Source: an uncultured Sulfitobacter sp. (GTDB lineage Bacteria > Pseudomonadota > Alphaproteobacteria > Rhodobacterales > Rhodobacteraceae). From it: a stretch of 64,000 bases of DNA. Positions 26,347-35,452 of the stretch are shown here, in pieces; position 1 is the stretch's first letter; every line of letters begins with the position of its first letter. The notes beneath the pieces were generated by a model that worked only from the letters and a program-made list of their open reading frames with translations, did not search any database and was not told the DNA's origin. Location of the stretch: positions 62,001 through 126,000 of the forward strand of contig CANLOQ010000002.1 in the NCBI GenBank assembly GCA_947492925.1. The letters run 5' to 3'. Both the position numbers and the translations under genes were made by a program.

Positions 26347-26630
26347 TCGATGATGTCCCCCCGCAGAATAAACCGCGCATAGGCCACGGTCGATACAAAG
26401 CCAAGCATGGCGATGATCAGCGTTACCTCAAAATAGATGCGGCTGCCTTGCGCGATGCCCAGCAGCACGATCAGGCCGATGGCGTTCACAACCATCGTGT
26501 CCAGTGCCAGAATGCGGTCGCCGGTCGACGGCCCGATCACCAGCCGCACCATCGACATCACCTGCGCAAGTGCCACAACGATGAACGTGATGATCAAGGC
26601 CAGATTCATGAAGTCTGTCGCGGCGGTCAT
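26343..26630 (-). CDS. mrpF: Na+/H+ antiporter subunit F
   Basis: A 95-residue protein with three predicted helices. RLVIGPSTGDRILALDTMVVNAIGLIVLLG is the MrpF/PhaF signature. It overlaps mrpE upstream and mrpG downstream by four bases each (ATGA), so translation should be coupled. Length is normal for the family. Confidence 0.92.
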   Translation of the reverse strand: MTAATDFMNLALIITFIVVALAQVMSMVRLVIGPSTGDRILALDTMVVNAIGLIVLLGIAQGSRIYFEVTLIIAMLGFVSTVAYARFILRGDIIE

Positions 26631-27127
26631 ACGAAAATCTCCTTCAGGCGCCGCTCGTAGCGGTTCTTGATCTCATCGCGCACACCATCAGGGTCTTCGG
26701 TGTGCAGGGCGTGTACCAAAAGGCTGTGGCCCTCATCCGACAGGTCGGCCGAAACCGTGCCCGGGGTCAGCGTGATGGTGCCCGCGAGAATGGTGATCGC
26801 CTCGGGTTCGCGCAAATCCAGCGGGACCACGATCCATGCAGGTTTCAATTTTGAATTTGGTTTGGTCAGTACGATCCATGCAACTTCGATGTTGGCGACC
26901 ATGATGTCCCATAAAACGATGATGGCATAGCTGAACATGCGGCCCAGTCTGATGCTGCCGGGACGTTCGGGCCACCACACCGCGGTGACCAACGGGATAA
27001 TCGTACCCAGGATCAGACCAAAGACCGCCATGCCCGGAGTAAATTTGTTCTGCAGCAGAACCCAGACCACGGCCAGAAGGATGGTCAGAACAGGATGCGG
27101 AAAGAGCCAGCGGAAAGCCCGTGCCAT
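26627..27127 (-). CDS. mrpE: Na+/H+ antiporter subunit E
   Basis: A 166-residue subunit with two or three N-terminal helices and a cytoplasmic C-terminal domain. The motif NSKLKPAWIVVPLDLREPEAITILAGTITLTPGTVSADLS is the MrpE signature. It starts directly after mrpD (one-base gap) and overlaps mrpF by four bases. Confidence 0.92.
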   Translation of the reverse strand: MARAFRWLFPHPVLTILLAVVWVLLQNKFTPGMAVFGLILGTIIPLVTAVWWPERPGSIRLGRMFSYAIIVLWDIMVANIEVAWIVLTKPNSKLKPAWIVVPLDLREPEAITILAGTITLTPGTVSADLSDEGHSLLVHALHTEDPDGVRDEIKNRYERRLKEIFV

Positions 27128-27128
27128 A

Positions 27129-28691
27129 TCAGTACTCCTCCTTCTTCTTGTCAGACGCTGTGCTGAGCTTGCCGGGTGTTTCGATCACCGTCGACAGGTA
27201 AGCCGCGGGGGCAAACAACTGCGCCGAGGTCCGCTCGAAGTAGCGGTAGGCTGGCCCGGCCAAAGCCGTATGCGCCACCAGCAGCGTAATCAGACCGCCG
27301 ACCGCCACATAGGACAGCGCTGACGGAGGCGCGATCATGTCTTCTGGTGCATCTGTTTCAGACGGCTCAATGCTCTTAGCCTTCCAAAACAGGACAGCAC
27401 CGGCACGTGAGAAGCCGATGATGCTGATCAGGCTTGAGATCAGGATGACCGACCAGATCCAGACCGCCCGAGGCGTGTCAAAACCGGCCTGAAGGATCAT
27501 CAGTTTGCCCAGAAAGCCGGACAGCGGTGGCAGGCCCGTCATCGCGATTGCAGCGACAAAGAACATGGCCGAGGTCAGGGCCGCACCTGATATTGTCGGC
27601 TGTGCGGTTAGATCAAGGTTCGCCCGTCCCGCACGCGCCATGTCCGTGATCAGGAACAGGGCTGCCGCAGCCAAAGTGGAATGCACGATATAATAAAGCG
27701 CTGCCGTAATGCTGTCTGGGGTGAACATTGAGATCGTGACCATGACCATACCCATTGAGCCGATGACAGAAAATGTCACCAACCGGTCGAGTTTGCGCGC
27801 GGCCAGCACGCCGATCATTCCGATCGACAGCGATACCAGCGCCGCAGGCAGCAGCCAGACAGAGTGCAGACCATCTGTCACCGCCACATCCGGTCCGAAG
27901 ACCAGTGTGTAGACCCGGATGATCGCATAGGCGCCCACTTTGGTCATGATGGCAAAAAGGGCCGCGACGGGTGCGGGTGCTTCGGCATAGCTGGAAGGCA
28001 ACCAAAAGTGCAGGGGGACCACGGCAGCCTTGATTGCAAACACCAGCAGCAGCAGTACTGCGGCAAGGCGGATGCCCACCGTATCCTCTGGCGTGATCAG
28101 GGCCACGCGCTGGGCCAGATCGGCCATGTTGAGGGTGCCTGTCTGGGCATAAATCGCGCCAAGCGCAAAGAGGAACAGGGTCGAGCCGATGAGATTGAAC
28201 AATACATATTGTACACCCGCCCGCAGGCGCAGGTTGCCACCCGAATGGATCATCAGACCATAGGATGCGATCAGCAAAACCTCAAAGAAAACAAAAAGGT
28301 TAAAGAGGTCTCCGGTCAGGAAAGCCCCCATGATGCCCATCACCTGAAACTGGAACAGCGCATGAAAATGCCGCCCCCGTGTGTCCCACCCGGACCCGAT
28401 GGCGTAAAGCAACACAAACACAGCCAGCACCGCTGTCAGCAGGACCATGAGGGTCGACAGCTGATCACCCACCAGAACAATTCCGAACGGCGCGGCCCAA
28501 TCGCCCAATTGATACAGCAGGACTGTGCCATCAGAGGTCTGCCAGGCAAGGCCCGCCGCAATTATGATCTGGGCAATGATGCCGCCAACCGAAAATACCC
28601 GCTGAATTCCGATGTGATAGCGTGCCGCCAGAACAATGAAGGGGGCCAGAAGCGCCGGGAGGATCACCGGCAAAACGATCCAGTGGGTCAT
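27129..28691 (-). CDS. mrpD: Na+/H+ antiporter subunit D (NuoN/NuoM-like)
   Basis: A 520-residue polytopic protein of the complex I proton-pumping subunit family, with about fourteen predicted helices. Conserved polar residues in membrane helices include the Lys of FAIKAAVVPLHFWLPSSYAEAPAPVAALFA. Its start overlaps the mrpC stop by four bases. With MrpA it forms the two ion-translocating modules of the complex. Confidence 0.93.
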   Translation of the reverse strand: MTHWIVLPVILPALLAPFIVLAARYHIGIQRVFSVGGIIAQIIIAAGLAWQTSDGTVLLYQLGDWAAPFGIVLVGDQLSTLMVLLTAVLAVFVLLYAIGSGWDTRGRHFHALFQFQVMGIMGAFLTGDLFNLFVFFEVLLIASYGLMIHSGGNLRLRAGVQYVLFNLIGSTLFLFALGAIYAQTGTLNMADLAQRVALITPEDTVGIRLAAVLLLLVFAIKAAVVPLHFWLPSSYAEAPAPVAALFAIMTKVGAYAIIRVYTLVFGPDVAVTDGLHSVWLLPAALVSLSIGMIGVLAARKLDRLVTFSVIGSMGMVMVTISMFTPDSITAALYYIVHSTLAAAALFLITDMARAGRANLDLTAQPTISGAALTSAMFFVAAIAMTGLPPLSGFLGKLMILQAGFDTPRAVWIWSVILISSLISIIGFSRAGAVLFWKAKSIEPSETDAPEDMIAPPSALSYVAVGGLITLLVAHTALAGPAYRYFERTSAQLFAPAAYLSTVIETPGKLSTASDKKKEEY

Positions 28692-29047
28692 GGCCGGCCC
28701 TCCGCGCTGGCGTCATTGTCGGCAATCGGATCATTGACGCGGTCATCGTCACCGCCAAGGTAAGCCCCAAGCGCAATCATCACGACCACAGCCGTCATGC
28801 CAAAGGAAATCACGATGGCTGTCAGGACAAGCGCCTGCGGCAGCGGATCGGCGTACACGGTCGCATCCGTCAGTATCGGCGGAGCACTGACCGACAGGCG
28901 GCCCGACGCAAACAGAAACACGTTCACCGCATAGGTCAGCAGTGAGATGCCCATGATCACCGGAAAGGTGCGCAAACGCAGGACCAGATACATGCCCGCG
29001 GCGGTCAGGATACCGATGGCAGAGGCGACAAGCAGTTCCAGACCCAT
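28688..29047 (-). CDS. mrpC: Na+/H+ antiporter subunit C (NuoK-like)
   Basis: A 119-residue protein with three helices, homologous to NuoK. I place the start at the ATG ending at 29047 (MGLELLVASAIG), three bases after the mrpA stop; the longer reading from 29104 would run into mrpA. The conserved GISLLTYAVNVFLFASG and LPQALVLTAIVISFGMTAVVVMIALGAY are MrpC signatures. Confidence 0.92.
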   Translation of the reverse strand: MGLELLVASAIGILTAAGMYLVLRLRTFPVIMGISLLTYAVNVFLFASGRLSVSAPPILTDATVYADPLPQALVLTAIVISFGMTAVVVMIALGAYLGGDDDRVNDPIADNDASAEGRP

Positions 29048-29048
29048 C

Positions 29049-31922
29049 TTACACACCCTCCAGCTTTGGGTTGGCGGGGTCCGCCGGATCGCGGGAAGGA
29101 TCAATGTCCATAGCGTGTTCGCTGTCTTTCACATGGGCGCGCCGTGCAAGGCGCGAGAAGCTTTCAAGCGACAGCATGACAGCACCGACCACCGCAAGGA
29201 AAACGCCAAGGTCGAAAAGCGCGGCTGTTGCCAGTTCAAATTCCTGAAACGGCGGAATGCGCACATAGGTGAAATCGGACGTGAGGAACGGTTTGCCCAC
29301 AAACCACGACCCGATGCCGGTCAGCCCCGCGATCAGTACGCCAGCGCCGATGATCCCGTGATAGGGATAGCGCAGGCGTGCGCTGGTCCAGCTGAAACCG
29401 CTGGCCATATATTGCATGACCACCGCGATAGAGACCACGAGGCCGGAGATAAAGCCGCCGCCCGGTTCATTGTGACCGCGCAGGAAGATGTAGAAACCGA
29501 TCAGCAGGACCACCGGCATGATCACGCGGGTCAGCACAACCATCATCATCGGATGCATGTCGCCTGCGCGCGGCTGGTCCGGCTTGCGGTTCAAAAGGCG
29601 CGCACGGACCGGGCCGTTCAGCAGCGTTTCGGTCAGAGCAAAGATCAGCAGTGCTGCAATGCCCAGCACGATGATCTCTCCAAAGGTGTCAAAGCCCCGG
29701 AAATCCACGAGGATCACGTTGACCACATTTGTGCCGCCGCCGCCCTTGTAGGAGTTTGCCAAGTGGAATTCGGAAATCGGCGCGGTCACCGCGTCGCGCA
29801 GCAGGAAGTGATAGGCCATCGCGAATGTCGCCAGACCGGCGGCTGCCGCAATGGCACCGTCGCGCATTCGCCGCAGAACCGTGCTTTCGACCGGTGTTCG
29901 GTTGGGCAGGAAATTCAGCGCCAGCAACAGCAGGATGATGGTGACCACCTCTACGGTGATCTGTGTCATTGCCAGATCAGGCGCGCTGAAGAACACAAAA
30001 CCGACCGAAACCATTAGCCCGACAATGCCGATCAGGATCAGCGACATCAGGCGGTTTCGGTGCAGGAACACCAGACCTGCCGTTGCCGCGACCAGCATCA
30101 GCCAGCCTGCAATCTCGACCGGGCCGGCAGGTTGGGCAGCACGTGTGGCGGGGCCGACCGTACCGGTGATCCAGGCGTGATACCCCGCAGCCGTGATCGC
30201 GACCCCGGCGATTGCCGCATAGCGGCTGAATGAGCCGTCATGCAGCGGATGAATGACGCCGCGCGCCAGCTTCACCACGCCGGCAATAACGGCCTCAAAC
30301 ATCGGTTTGGCCTCGGGGCGCGGTGTCGCATCCCAGAGCCGGAGCAATGGGTTGAACAGCGCCAGAGCAATCAAACCACCAACAACAGCCGCAATGGACA
30401 TGTAAAGCGCGGGCACCAGACCGTGCCAGATCTTGATGTATTTCGTCTCAAGTTTGGCGGTATCGCCCAGCACGGCATCGGTCACAAGGAACACAAAATT
30501 CTGCACCAGAAACGGTGCCACACCGATCACAACCACAAGCGTGACCAGCAGCGCAGGGGGCAGCCATAGACCCGCACCCGGATCGTGTGGTTTGGCCGGA
30601 TAATCATCGCGCACAGGACCCAGAAAGGTGTGACCAATCAGGCGGAAGCAATAGGCCGCAGAGAACAGCGAGCCAATGACCGCAAGCGCGGGCACCAGCC
30701 ATGTGGGGCCATACAGCACCGTGTCATATGCTTCTTCCAGCATCATTTCCTTGGAAAGAAATCCATTGAGAAACGGGATACCCGCCATTGACAGCGCGGC
30801 CAGCGTGGCGATCACGAAAGTGATTGGCATCAGGTGCCGCAAACCGCCAAGCCTGCGGATGTCGCGGGTGTGGGTTTCGTGATCAATGATGCCTGCCGAC
30901 ATAAATAGCGCGGCTTTGAAAGTGGCGTGGTTCAGGATGTGAAACACTGCCGCCAGCGCGCCAAAAGCTGTCCCGGTGCCCAGAAGCATCGTAATCAGGC
31001 CCAGATGGCTTACTGTAGAAAAGGCCAGCAAAGCTTTGAGATCGTGTTTGAAAAGCGCAATTACAGCGCCAAGCACCATTGTAATAAGGCCCGCTGTTGT
31101 GACGATCACGAACCATTCGGGCGTGCCCGACAGAACCGGCCACAGGCGCGCCATCAGAAAGATGCCCGCCTTAACCATTGTGGCAGAGTGCAGATAGGCA
31201 GACACCGGCGTGGGTGCGGCCATCGCGTGGGGCAACCAGAAGTGAAAGGGAAACTGCGCTGATTTGGTAAAACAGCCAAGCAGAATTAGAATCAGCGCGG
31301 GCAGGTAAAGCGGGCTTTCCTGAATGATCTCGCGGTTTTGCAGGATGACGCTAAGGTCATAACTGCCCGCGATATTGCCAAGGATCAGCATACCACCGAT
31401 CAGCGCCAGCCCACCCATACCGGTGACCGTCAGCGCCATACGCGCACCTTGCCGCCCTTCGGGCAGGTGTTTCCAATACCCGATCAGCAAAAAGGATGAC
31501 AGTGACGTCAATTCCCAGAAAATGAGCAAAAGCAGGATGTTGTCGGACAGAACGATCCCCACCATCGCGCCCTGAAAGAGCAGCAGATAGGTAAAGAATT
31601 CGCCCATATTGTCTTCACGCGCGAGGTAAAAGCGTGCGTAGGTGATGATCAGCAGGCCGATGCCAAGGATCAGCAGCGCAAAAAAGAAGCCAAGCGCGTC
31701 CAGCATCAGATTGAAATTCAGGCCAACCACCGGCAGCCAGTTCACGCCTGCCGTGACAACCTCACCAGCAAGGACGGAAGGCAGATTGGTCAGCAGACCG
31801 ATGAAAGCGGCCAATGTGACAGTAAAGGTGACCCCGGCACAGGCTTGTCTGCCGGCATTCACCATCAGTCCGGGCAGCAAGGCACCCAAGAAGGGCAAGG
31901 CGACGACAAGGAAGAGGGACAC
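29049..31922 (-). CDS. mrpA: Na+/H+ antiporter fused subunits A and B
   Basis: A 957-residue protein. Residues 1 to about 780 form MrpA: the NuoL-like core with FTKSAQFPFHFWLPHAMAAPTPVSAYLHSATMVKAG, then the NuoJ-like C-terminal part. From about residue 810 the sequence is MrpB-like (PVVLLIGFYIFLRGHNEPGGGFISGLV). No separate mrpB follows, so subunit B is fused, as in the Sinorhizobium PhaAB type. It is the first gene of the six-gene minus-strand operon A(B)-C-D-E-F-G. The complex exchanges monovalent cations for protons and suits marine, alkaline conditions. The 211-base upstream gap holds its promoter region and the degP terminator. Confidence 0.94.
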   Translation of the reverse strand: MSLFLVVALPFLGALLPGLMVNAGRQACAGVTFTVTLAAFIGLLTNLPSVLAGEVVTAGVNWLPVVGLNFNLMLDALGFFFALLILGIGLLIITYARFYLAREDNMGEFFTYLLLFQGAMVGIVLSDNILLLLIFWELTSLSSFLLIGYWKHLPEGRQGARMALTVTGMGGLALIGGMLILGNIAGSYDLSVILQNREIIQESPLYLPALILILLGCFTKSAQFPFHFWLPHAMAAPTPVSAYLHSATMVKAGIFLMARLWPVLSGTPEWFVIVTTAGLITMVLGAVIALFKHDLKALLAFSTVSHLGLITMLLGTGTAFGALAAVFHILNHATFKAALFMSAGIIDHETHTRDIRRLGGLRHLMPITFVIATLAALSMAGIPFLNGFLSKEMMLEEAYDTVLYGPTWLVPALAVIGSLFSAAYCFRLIGHTFLGPVRDDYPAKPHDPGAGLWLPPALLVTLVVVIGVAPFLVQNFVFLVTDAVLGDTAKLETKYIKIWHGLVPALYMSIAAVVGGLIALALFNPLLRLWDATPRPEAKPMFEAVIAGVVKLARGVIHPLHDGSFSRYAAIAGVAITAAGYHAWITGTVGPATRAAQPAGPVEIAGWLMLVAATAGLVFLHRNRLMSLILIGIVGLMVSVGFVFFSAPDLAMTQITVEVVTIILLLLALNFLPNRTPVESTVLRRMRDGAIAAAAGLATFAMAYHFLLRDAVTAPISEFHLANSYKGGGGTNVVNVILVDFRGFDTFGEIIVLGIAALLIFALTETLLNGPVRARLLNRKPDQPRAGDMHPMMMVVLTRVIMPVVLLIGFYIFLRGHNEPGGGFISGLVVSIAVVMQYMASGFSWTSARLRYPYHGIIGAGVLIAGLTGIGSWFVGKPFLTSDFTYVRIPPFQEFELATAALFDLGVFLAVVGAVMLSLESFSRLARRAHVKDSEHAMDIDPSRDPADPANPKLEGV

Positions 31923-32061
31923 GCGAACTCCTGATCAAGGGCCTGTAAAGGTTCCGGCATACTTGGTTCATGAAGCCCGCTTTCTCAAGGGAAACCGGAC
32001 AGAAAAGACAAAATATCGTATTTCTTTTGTCCGATTGTTTCGCTTTGGCGCGCCCAGAGGC

Positions 32062-32091
32062 AAAAAACCCCGCGCGGTGTAACGCGCGGGG
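32062..32091 (-). terminator. Intrinsic terminator downstream of the DegP-like gene
   Basis: On the minus strand a perfect nine-base stem (CCCCGCGCG with CGCGCGGGG, 32068-32076 and 32083-32091) with a six-base loop is followed by six T residues. It lies 43 bases past the stop of the DegP-like gene and upstream of the mrp promoter region. Confidence 0.88.
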
Positions 32092-32133
32092 CAGGTGGGC
32101 CTGACCGGGACAGGGTGGGCAGGCCGGGCAGGT

Positions 32134-33225
32134 TTACGCTTCGTTTGGTTTGAGCGTGCCTACCGTCACATCAAGCGTGATCTCGCGGCCTTTGCGCAGC
32201 ACGGTGACTGTAGCGGCCTCTTGCGGTGTTGTGGTCGCGACAGCGCGGGTCAGGTCGCGCAGATCGGCAATCTCGACTGTTCCGAAGGACAGGATTATGT
32301 CACCTTTCTGCAAACCCGCTGCATCCGCAGGACTGTCCTTGCTTACTGCCTCAATGACCGCGCCTTTTGGCGTGTCATATCCAAGGACCTGCGCAACCTC
32401 TTCGGTCATCGGGCGGATGTTCACGCCCAGCCAGCCCCGCGCCACCTGTCCGTCGTCCGCCAGATCGTCAACAACGGCCTGCACCAGATCGGACGGCACG
32501 GCAAAGCCGATCCCGACTGATCCGCCACCCGGAGAAATAATGGCCGTATTGACACCAATGACTTCGCCGGCGTTGTTAAACAGGGGCCCGCCTGAATTGC
32601 CTCGGTTGATCGCCGCGTCCGTCTGAATGAAGTCGTCAAACGGACCCGAACGGATGTCACGCGACAGGGCCGAGATGATTCCGGATGTAACGGTGCCACC
32701 CAGACCAAAGGGGTTGCCCACGGCCACGACCTCATCGCCCACCCGCAGGGTTTCGGATGTGCCAAAGGACACCGTTGGCAACGCCACATCGGCCATGACC
32801 TTCAGTACCGCGATATCCGTCATCGGGTCGCTGCCGGTCACTTCGGCGTCAAAGCTGCGCCCGTCAGCCAGCTTGACCTTGACCGTTTCGGCCCCGGCAA
32901 CGACGTGATGGTTGGTGACAATCGTGCCATCCTCGGAAATGATAAAGCCCGACCCGAGCCCCTGACGCGGACCGCTTTGCCCCGGCATCTGATCGCCGAA
33001 AAATCGGCGCATCTGGGGTGGCATTGTCTCGCTTGCGCGGGCGGCCTTGGCGGTCACCTCGATAAAGACCACGGCAGGAGAAACCTCCTCGACCAGATCG
33101 GCATAACCGCCGGGCGGCACCGCATCTGCGGTCGATGGCACCAGCGTCAGCGCGCTGGCCGATAGCATCGCCGCCGTCAGGGCGGCAGTGGTTGTGCGGG
33201 ATGTCATGTTGAATAGGGAACGCAT
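32134..33225 (-). CDS. Periplasmic DegP/HtrA-like serine protease with one PDZ domain
   Basis: A 363-residue S1C protease. A Sec signal peptide spans about residues 1-35. The triad is H107 (TNHHVV), D137 (TDIAVLKV) and S211 (RGNSGGPLF). One PDZ domain (about 265-355) contains RGWLGVNIRPMTEEVA. DegP and DegQ have two PDZ domains; DegS has one but is membrane-anchored, whereas here a cleavable-looking signal precedes VPPGGYADLVEEVSPAVV. GAGG lies five bases before the ATG. It is divergent from a two-component system, which fits envelope-stress control, though this is inference. Confidence 0.9.
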   Translation of the reverse strand: MRSLFNMTSRTTTAALTAAMLSASALTLVPSTADAVPPGGYADLVEEVSPAVVFIEVTAKAARASETMPPQMRRFFGDQMPGQSGPRQGLGSGFIISEDGTIVTNHHVVAGAETVKVKLADGRSFDAEVTGSDPMTDIAVLKVMADVALPTVSFGTSETLRVGDEVVAVGNPFGLGGTVTSGIISALSRDIRSGPFDDFIQTDAAINRGNSGGPLFNNAGEVIGVNTAIISPGGGSVGIGFAVPSDLVQAVVDDLADDGQVARGWLGVNIRPMTEEVAQVLGYDTPKGAVIEAVSKDSPADAAGLQKGDIILSFGTVEIADLRDLTRAVATTTPQEAATVTVLRKGREITLDVTVGTLKPNEA

Positions 33226-33371
33226 ATGTGCCTCGTTTCTTTGAATACGACGGTGATATGGCGGGGCCAGCTTACATCCGCGTGGGGCGCGCTATACAAA
33301 TATGTCAGGAAGGCTGCTGTGCTGCGCCGTCTGCCTATATAAGCGGAGCGAAACCACGATACCGGATCACA

Positions 33372-34043
33372 ATGAAACTTCTGATTGTCGAAGATGACAC
33401 CACCACGGGCAACTACATCGCGCGGGGCCTGCGCGAGGAAGGGCACGCGGTTGATCTGATGCGAACGGGCAAGGAGGGGCTGATTGCGGCGACCTCCAAC
33501 AGTTATGATGTGCTGGTGCTGGACCGGATGCTGCCCGAGATTGACGGCCTGACCATGCTCAAGACCCTGCGGGGCGCAGGCAATACCACGCCGGTGCTGC
33601 TGCTGACCGCGCTTGGCGATGTGGAGGACCGCATCGAGGGGCTGCATGCGGGTGCGGATGATTATCTGGCCAAGCCTTTTGCCTTTGGGGAACTGTCCGC
33701 ACGGGTCACGGCGCTGGCAAGGCGGCCACAGGCGCTCGAGGCGGAGACCGTTTTGCGCGCGGGTAATCTGGAAATGAACCTGTTGAGCCGTTCAGTAACC
33801 CGTGGCGGGGTGCAGATTGATCTTCTGCCGCGCGAATTTGCGTTGCTGGAACATTTGCTGCGGCGCAAAGGTCGGGTACAGACCCGCACAATGCTGCTGG
33901 AAAGCGTCTGGGACATCGGATTTGACCCCGGCACCAATGTGGTAGAAACACATATCAGTCGTCTGCGGGCAAAGGTGGACAAACCTTTTGACCGAGAGTT
34001 GATCGAAACCGTGCGTGGGGCCGGTTACCGGATCGCCACGTGA
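33372..34043 (+). CDS. OmpR/PhoB-type response regulator
   Basis: A 223-residue regulator: receiver domain (residues 1-115) with phospho-acceptor D51 (VLVLDRMLPEIDG) and Lys in AKPFAF, then a winged-helix DNA-binding domain (about 125-223) with LLPREFALLEHLLRRKGRVQTR and VVETHISRLRAKV. The ATG at 33372 is chosen since the receiver begins there; the 48 codons upstream in frame are in the divergent promoter region. Its stop overlaps the kinase start (GTGA). The 146 bases between it and the DegP-like gene form a shared divergent promoter region. Confidence 0.92.
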   Translation: MKLLIVEDDTTTGNYIARGLREEGHAVDLMRTGKEGLIAATSNSYDVLVLDRMLPEIDGLTMLKTLRGAGNTTPVLLLTALGDVEDRIEGLHAGADDYLAKPFAFGELSARVTALARRPQALEAETVLRAGNLEMNLLSRSVTRGGVQIDLLPREFALLEHLLRRKGRVQTRTMLLESVWDIGFDPGTNVVETHISRLRAKVDKPFDRELIETVRGAGYRIAT

Positions 34044-35389
34044 TCGCTGGACTGCATCGGATATGGCGGTCCATGCCACTGCGGCTGGCGATCCTGCTGA
34101 TCGCGCTGTTTGCGGTTGTCAGCCTGTTGAGCCTTGCGGCCAGCTATGCGGTCACGCAATCCTCGTTCGAGCAGACGATCCGTGCCGATCTGCGGCAGGA
34201 TCTGGCGGGGTTTCGTGCCGCCCCCAACGCTCGGGCCGTTGCCCTTCTGATCGAAGCGGAATCGCGGGAGGCTGATCCCCAGCGGCTGATCCTCAGCTAC
34301 ATTTCGCCCAGTGGTCGCATTTATGGCAACGGTGCGATTTCACGCGATGATGAAGGATTTCACATCGTGTCTTTTGACCGTAATCGCGCCGAGTTTGCCG
34401 GGGAATACCTGTCGCTGACAGATACGCTTTACGGTGGTGTCATTACCATCGCGCGGAGCCGGGCCGAGATTTTGGCGTTGCGAAAGGTCTTTGTGAATAT
34501 TCTGCTGATCAGCCTTCTGCCGACCGTGCTGATTGCCCTGTCGGGGGGGTTGATCCTTGCGCGCCGGTCCAAGCGGCACGTCGAGGTGGTGGGGGCCGCG
34601 CTTGACCGTATGACCAGCGGTGATCTGGCCGCACGGGTCACCCCGGGCAAGCGGTGGTCGGATGATCTTGTGCAGATTGGGGACAAGCTTAATCAGATGG
34701 CCGGCGCACAAGAGGCGCAGATGCGCGCGGTGCGGGGTGTGTCCTCGGACATTGCGCATGATCTTCGTACGCCGTTGCAACGGGTCGCGCTTTATCTTGA
34801 GGACCTTCGGGGGCAGTTGCCAGCCCAAGGGGATGCGGCAGCGTTGGCAGACCGTATGCAGGGCGAGGTGGACGGGATGACCCGCGTGTTCCAATCCCTG
34901 TTGCAGCTGGCGCAGGTCGAGGCGGGATCGCCCCGCGCGCGTTTCATGCCGGTTGACCTTGGCGATGTGTGCCGTGCGGTGGCCGACGTGTTTGACGCGG
35001 ACGCCGCCGAGCGGAACCAGCGGATCAGCCTGTCGCTGCCCGAGACCCCGGCGATGTTGAAAGGGGACCGTGCCTTGCTGGGGCAAATGGTATCGAACCT
35101 TGTGGAAAACGCGCTGCGTCATACGCCGCACGGCAGTGAGATCACCCTGAAGCTGGTGCAGAATGGTCACCAGATTGCCCTGACGGTCGCGGACAATGGC
35201 CCCGGCATTCCGGCGGACGAACGGGACAAGGTGCTGGAACGGCTCTACCGTCTGGACCGCAGCCGCAACACCCCGGGCCACGGGCTTGGGCTGAGCCTTG
35301 TCGCGGCAGTTGCGGAGCTGCATGAGGCGAAGCTGGAGCTTGCGGACAACGATCCGGGTTTACGGGTGACGGTCCGTTTCGGGGGCTGA
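34040..35389 (+). CDS. Membrane histidine kinase of the OmpR-type pair
   Basis: A 449-residue sensor kinase with two membrane helices (about 14-38 and 150-174) flanking a periplasmic sensor of about 110 residues. A HAMP domain follows (about 175-228). The HisKA box is SSDIAHDLRTPLQRV with H240; the ATPase domain has NLVENALRHTP, VADNGPGIP and GHGLGLSLV. The start is GTG, overlapping the regulator stop. No ligand is evident. Position beside the DegP-like protease suggests a cell-envelope or metal-stress role similar to Cpx/Czc-type systems. Confidence 0.92.
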   Translation: MIAGLHRIWRSMPLRLAILLIALFAVVSLLSLAASYAVTQSSFEQTIRADLRQDLAGFRAAPNARAVALLIEAESREADPQRLILSYISPSGRIYGNGAISRDDEGFHIVSFDRNRAEFAGEYLSLTDTLYGGVITIARSRAEILALRKVFVNILLISLLPTVLIALSGGLILARRSKRHVEVVGAALDRMTSGDLAARVTPGKRWSDDLVQIGDKLNQMAGAQEAQMRAVRGVSSDIAHDLRTPLQRVALYLEDLRGQLPAQGDAAALADRMQGEVDGMTRVFQSLLQLAQVEAGSPRARFMPVDLGDVCRAVADVFDADAAERNQRISLSLPETPAMLKGDRALLGQMVSNLVENALRHTPHGSEITLKLVQNGHQIALTVADNGPGIPADERDKVLERLYRLDRSRNTPGHGLGLSLVAAVAELHEAKLELADNDPGLRVTVRFGG

Positions 35390-35452
35390 CCTCTTGCCAA
35401 TCGCGGCCCTGTCTGGCCATCTGCGCGAAACCAACCGACAGGATGCCAGCCC

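Noticed and set aside
28947-30017. 356-codon plus-strand frame opposite mrpA and mrpC
   Set aside because: Shadow of clear antiporter subunits, with low-complexity His/Gln composition.
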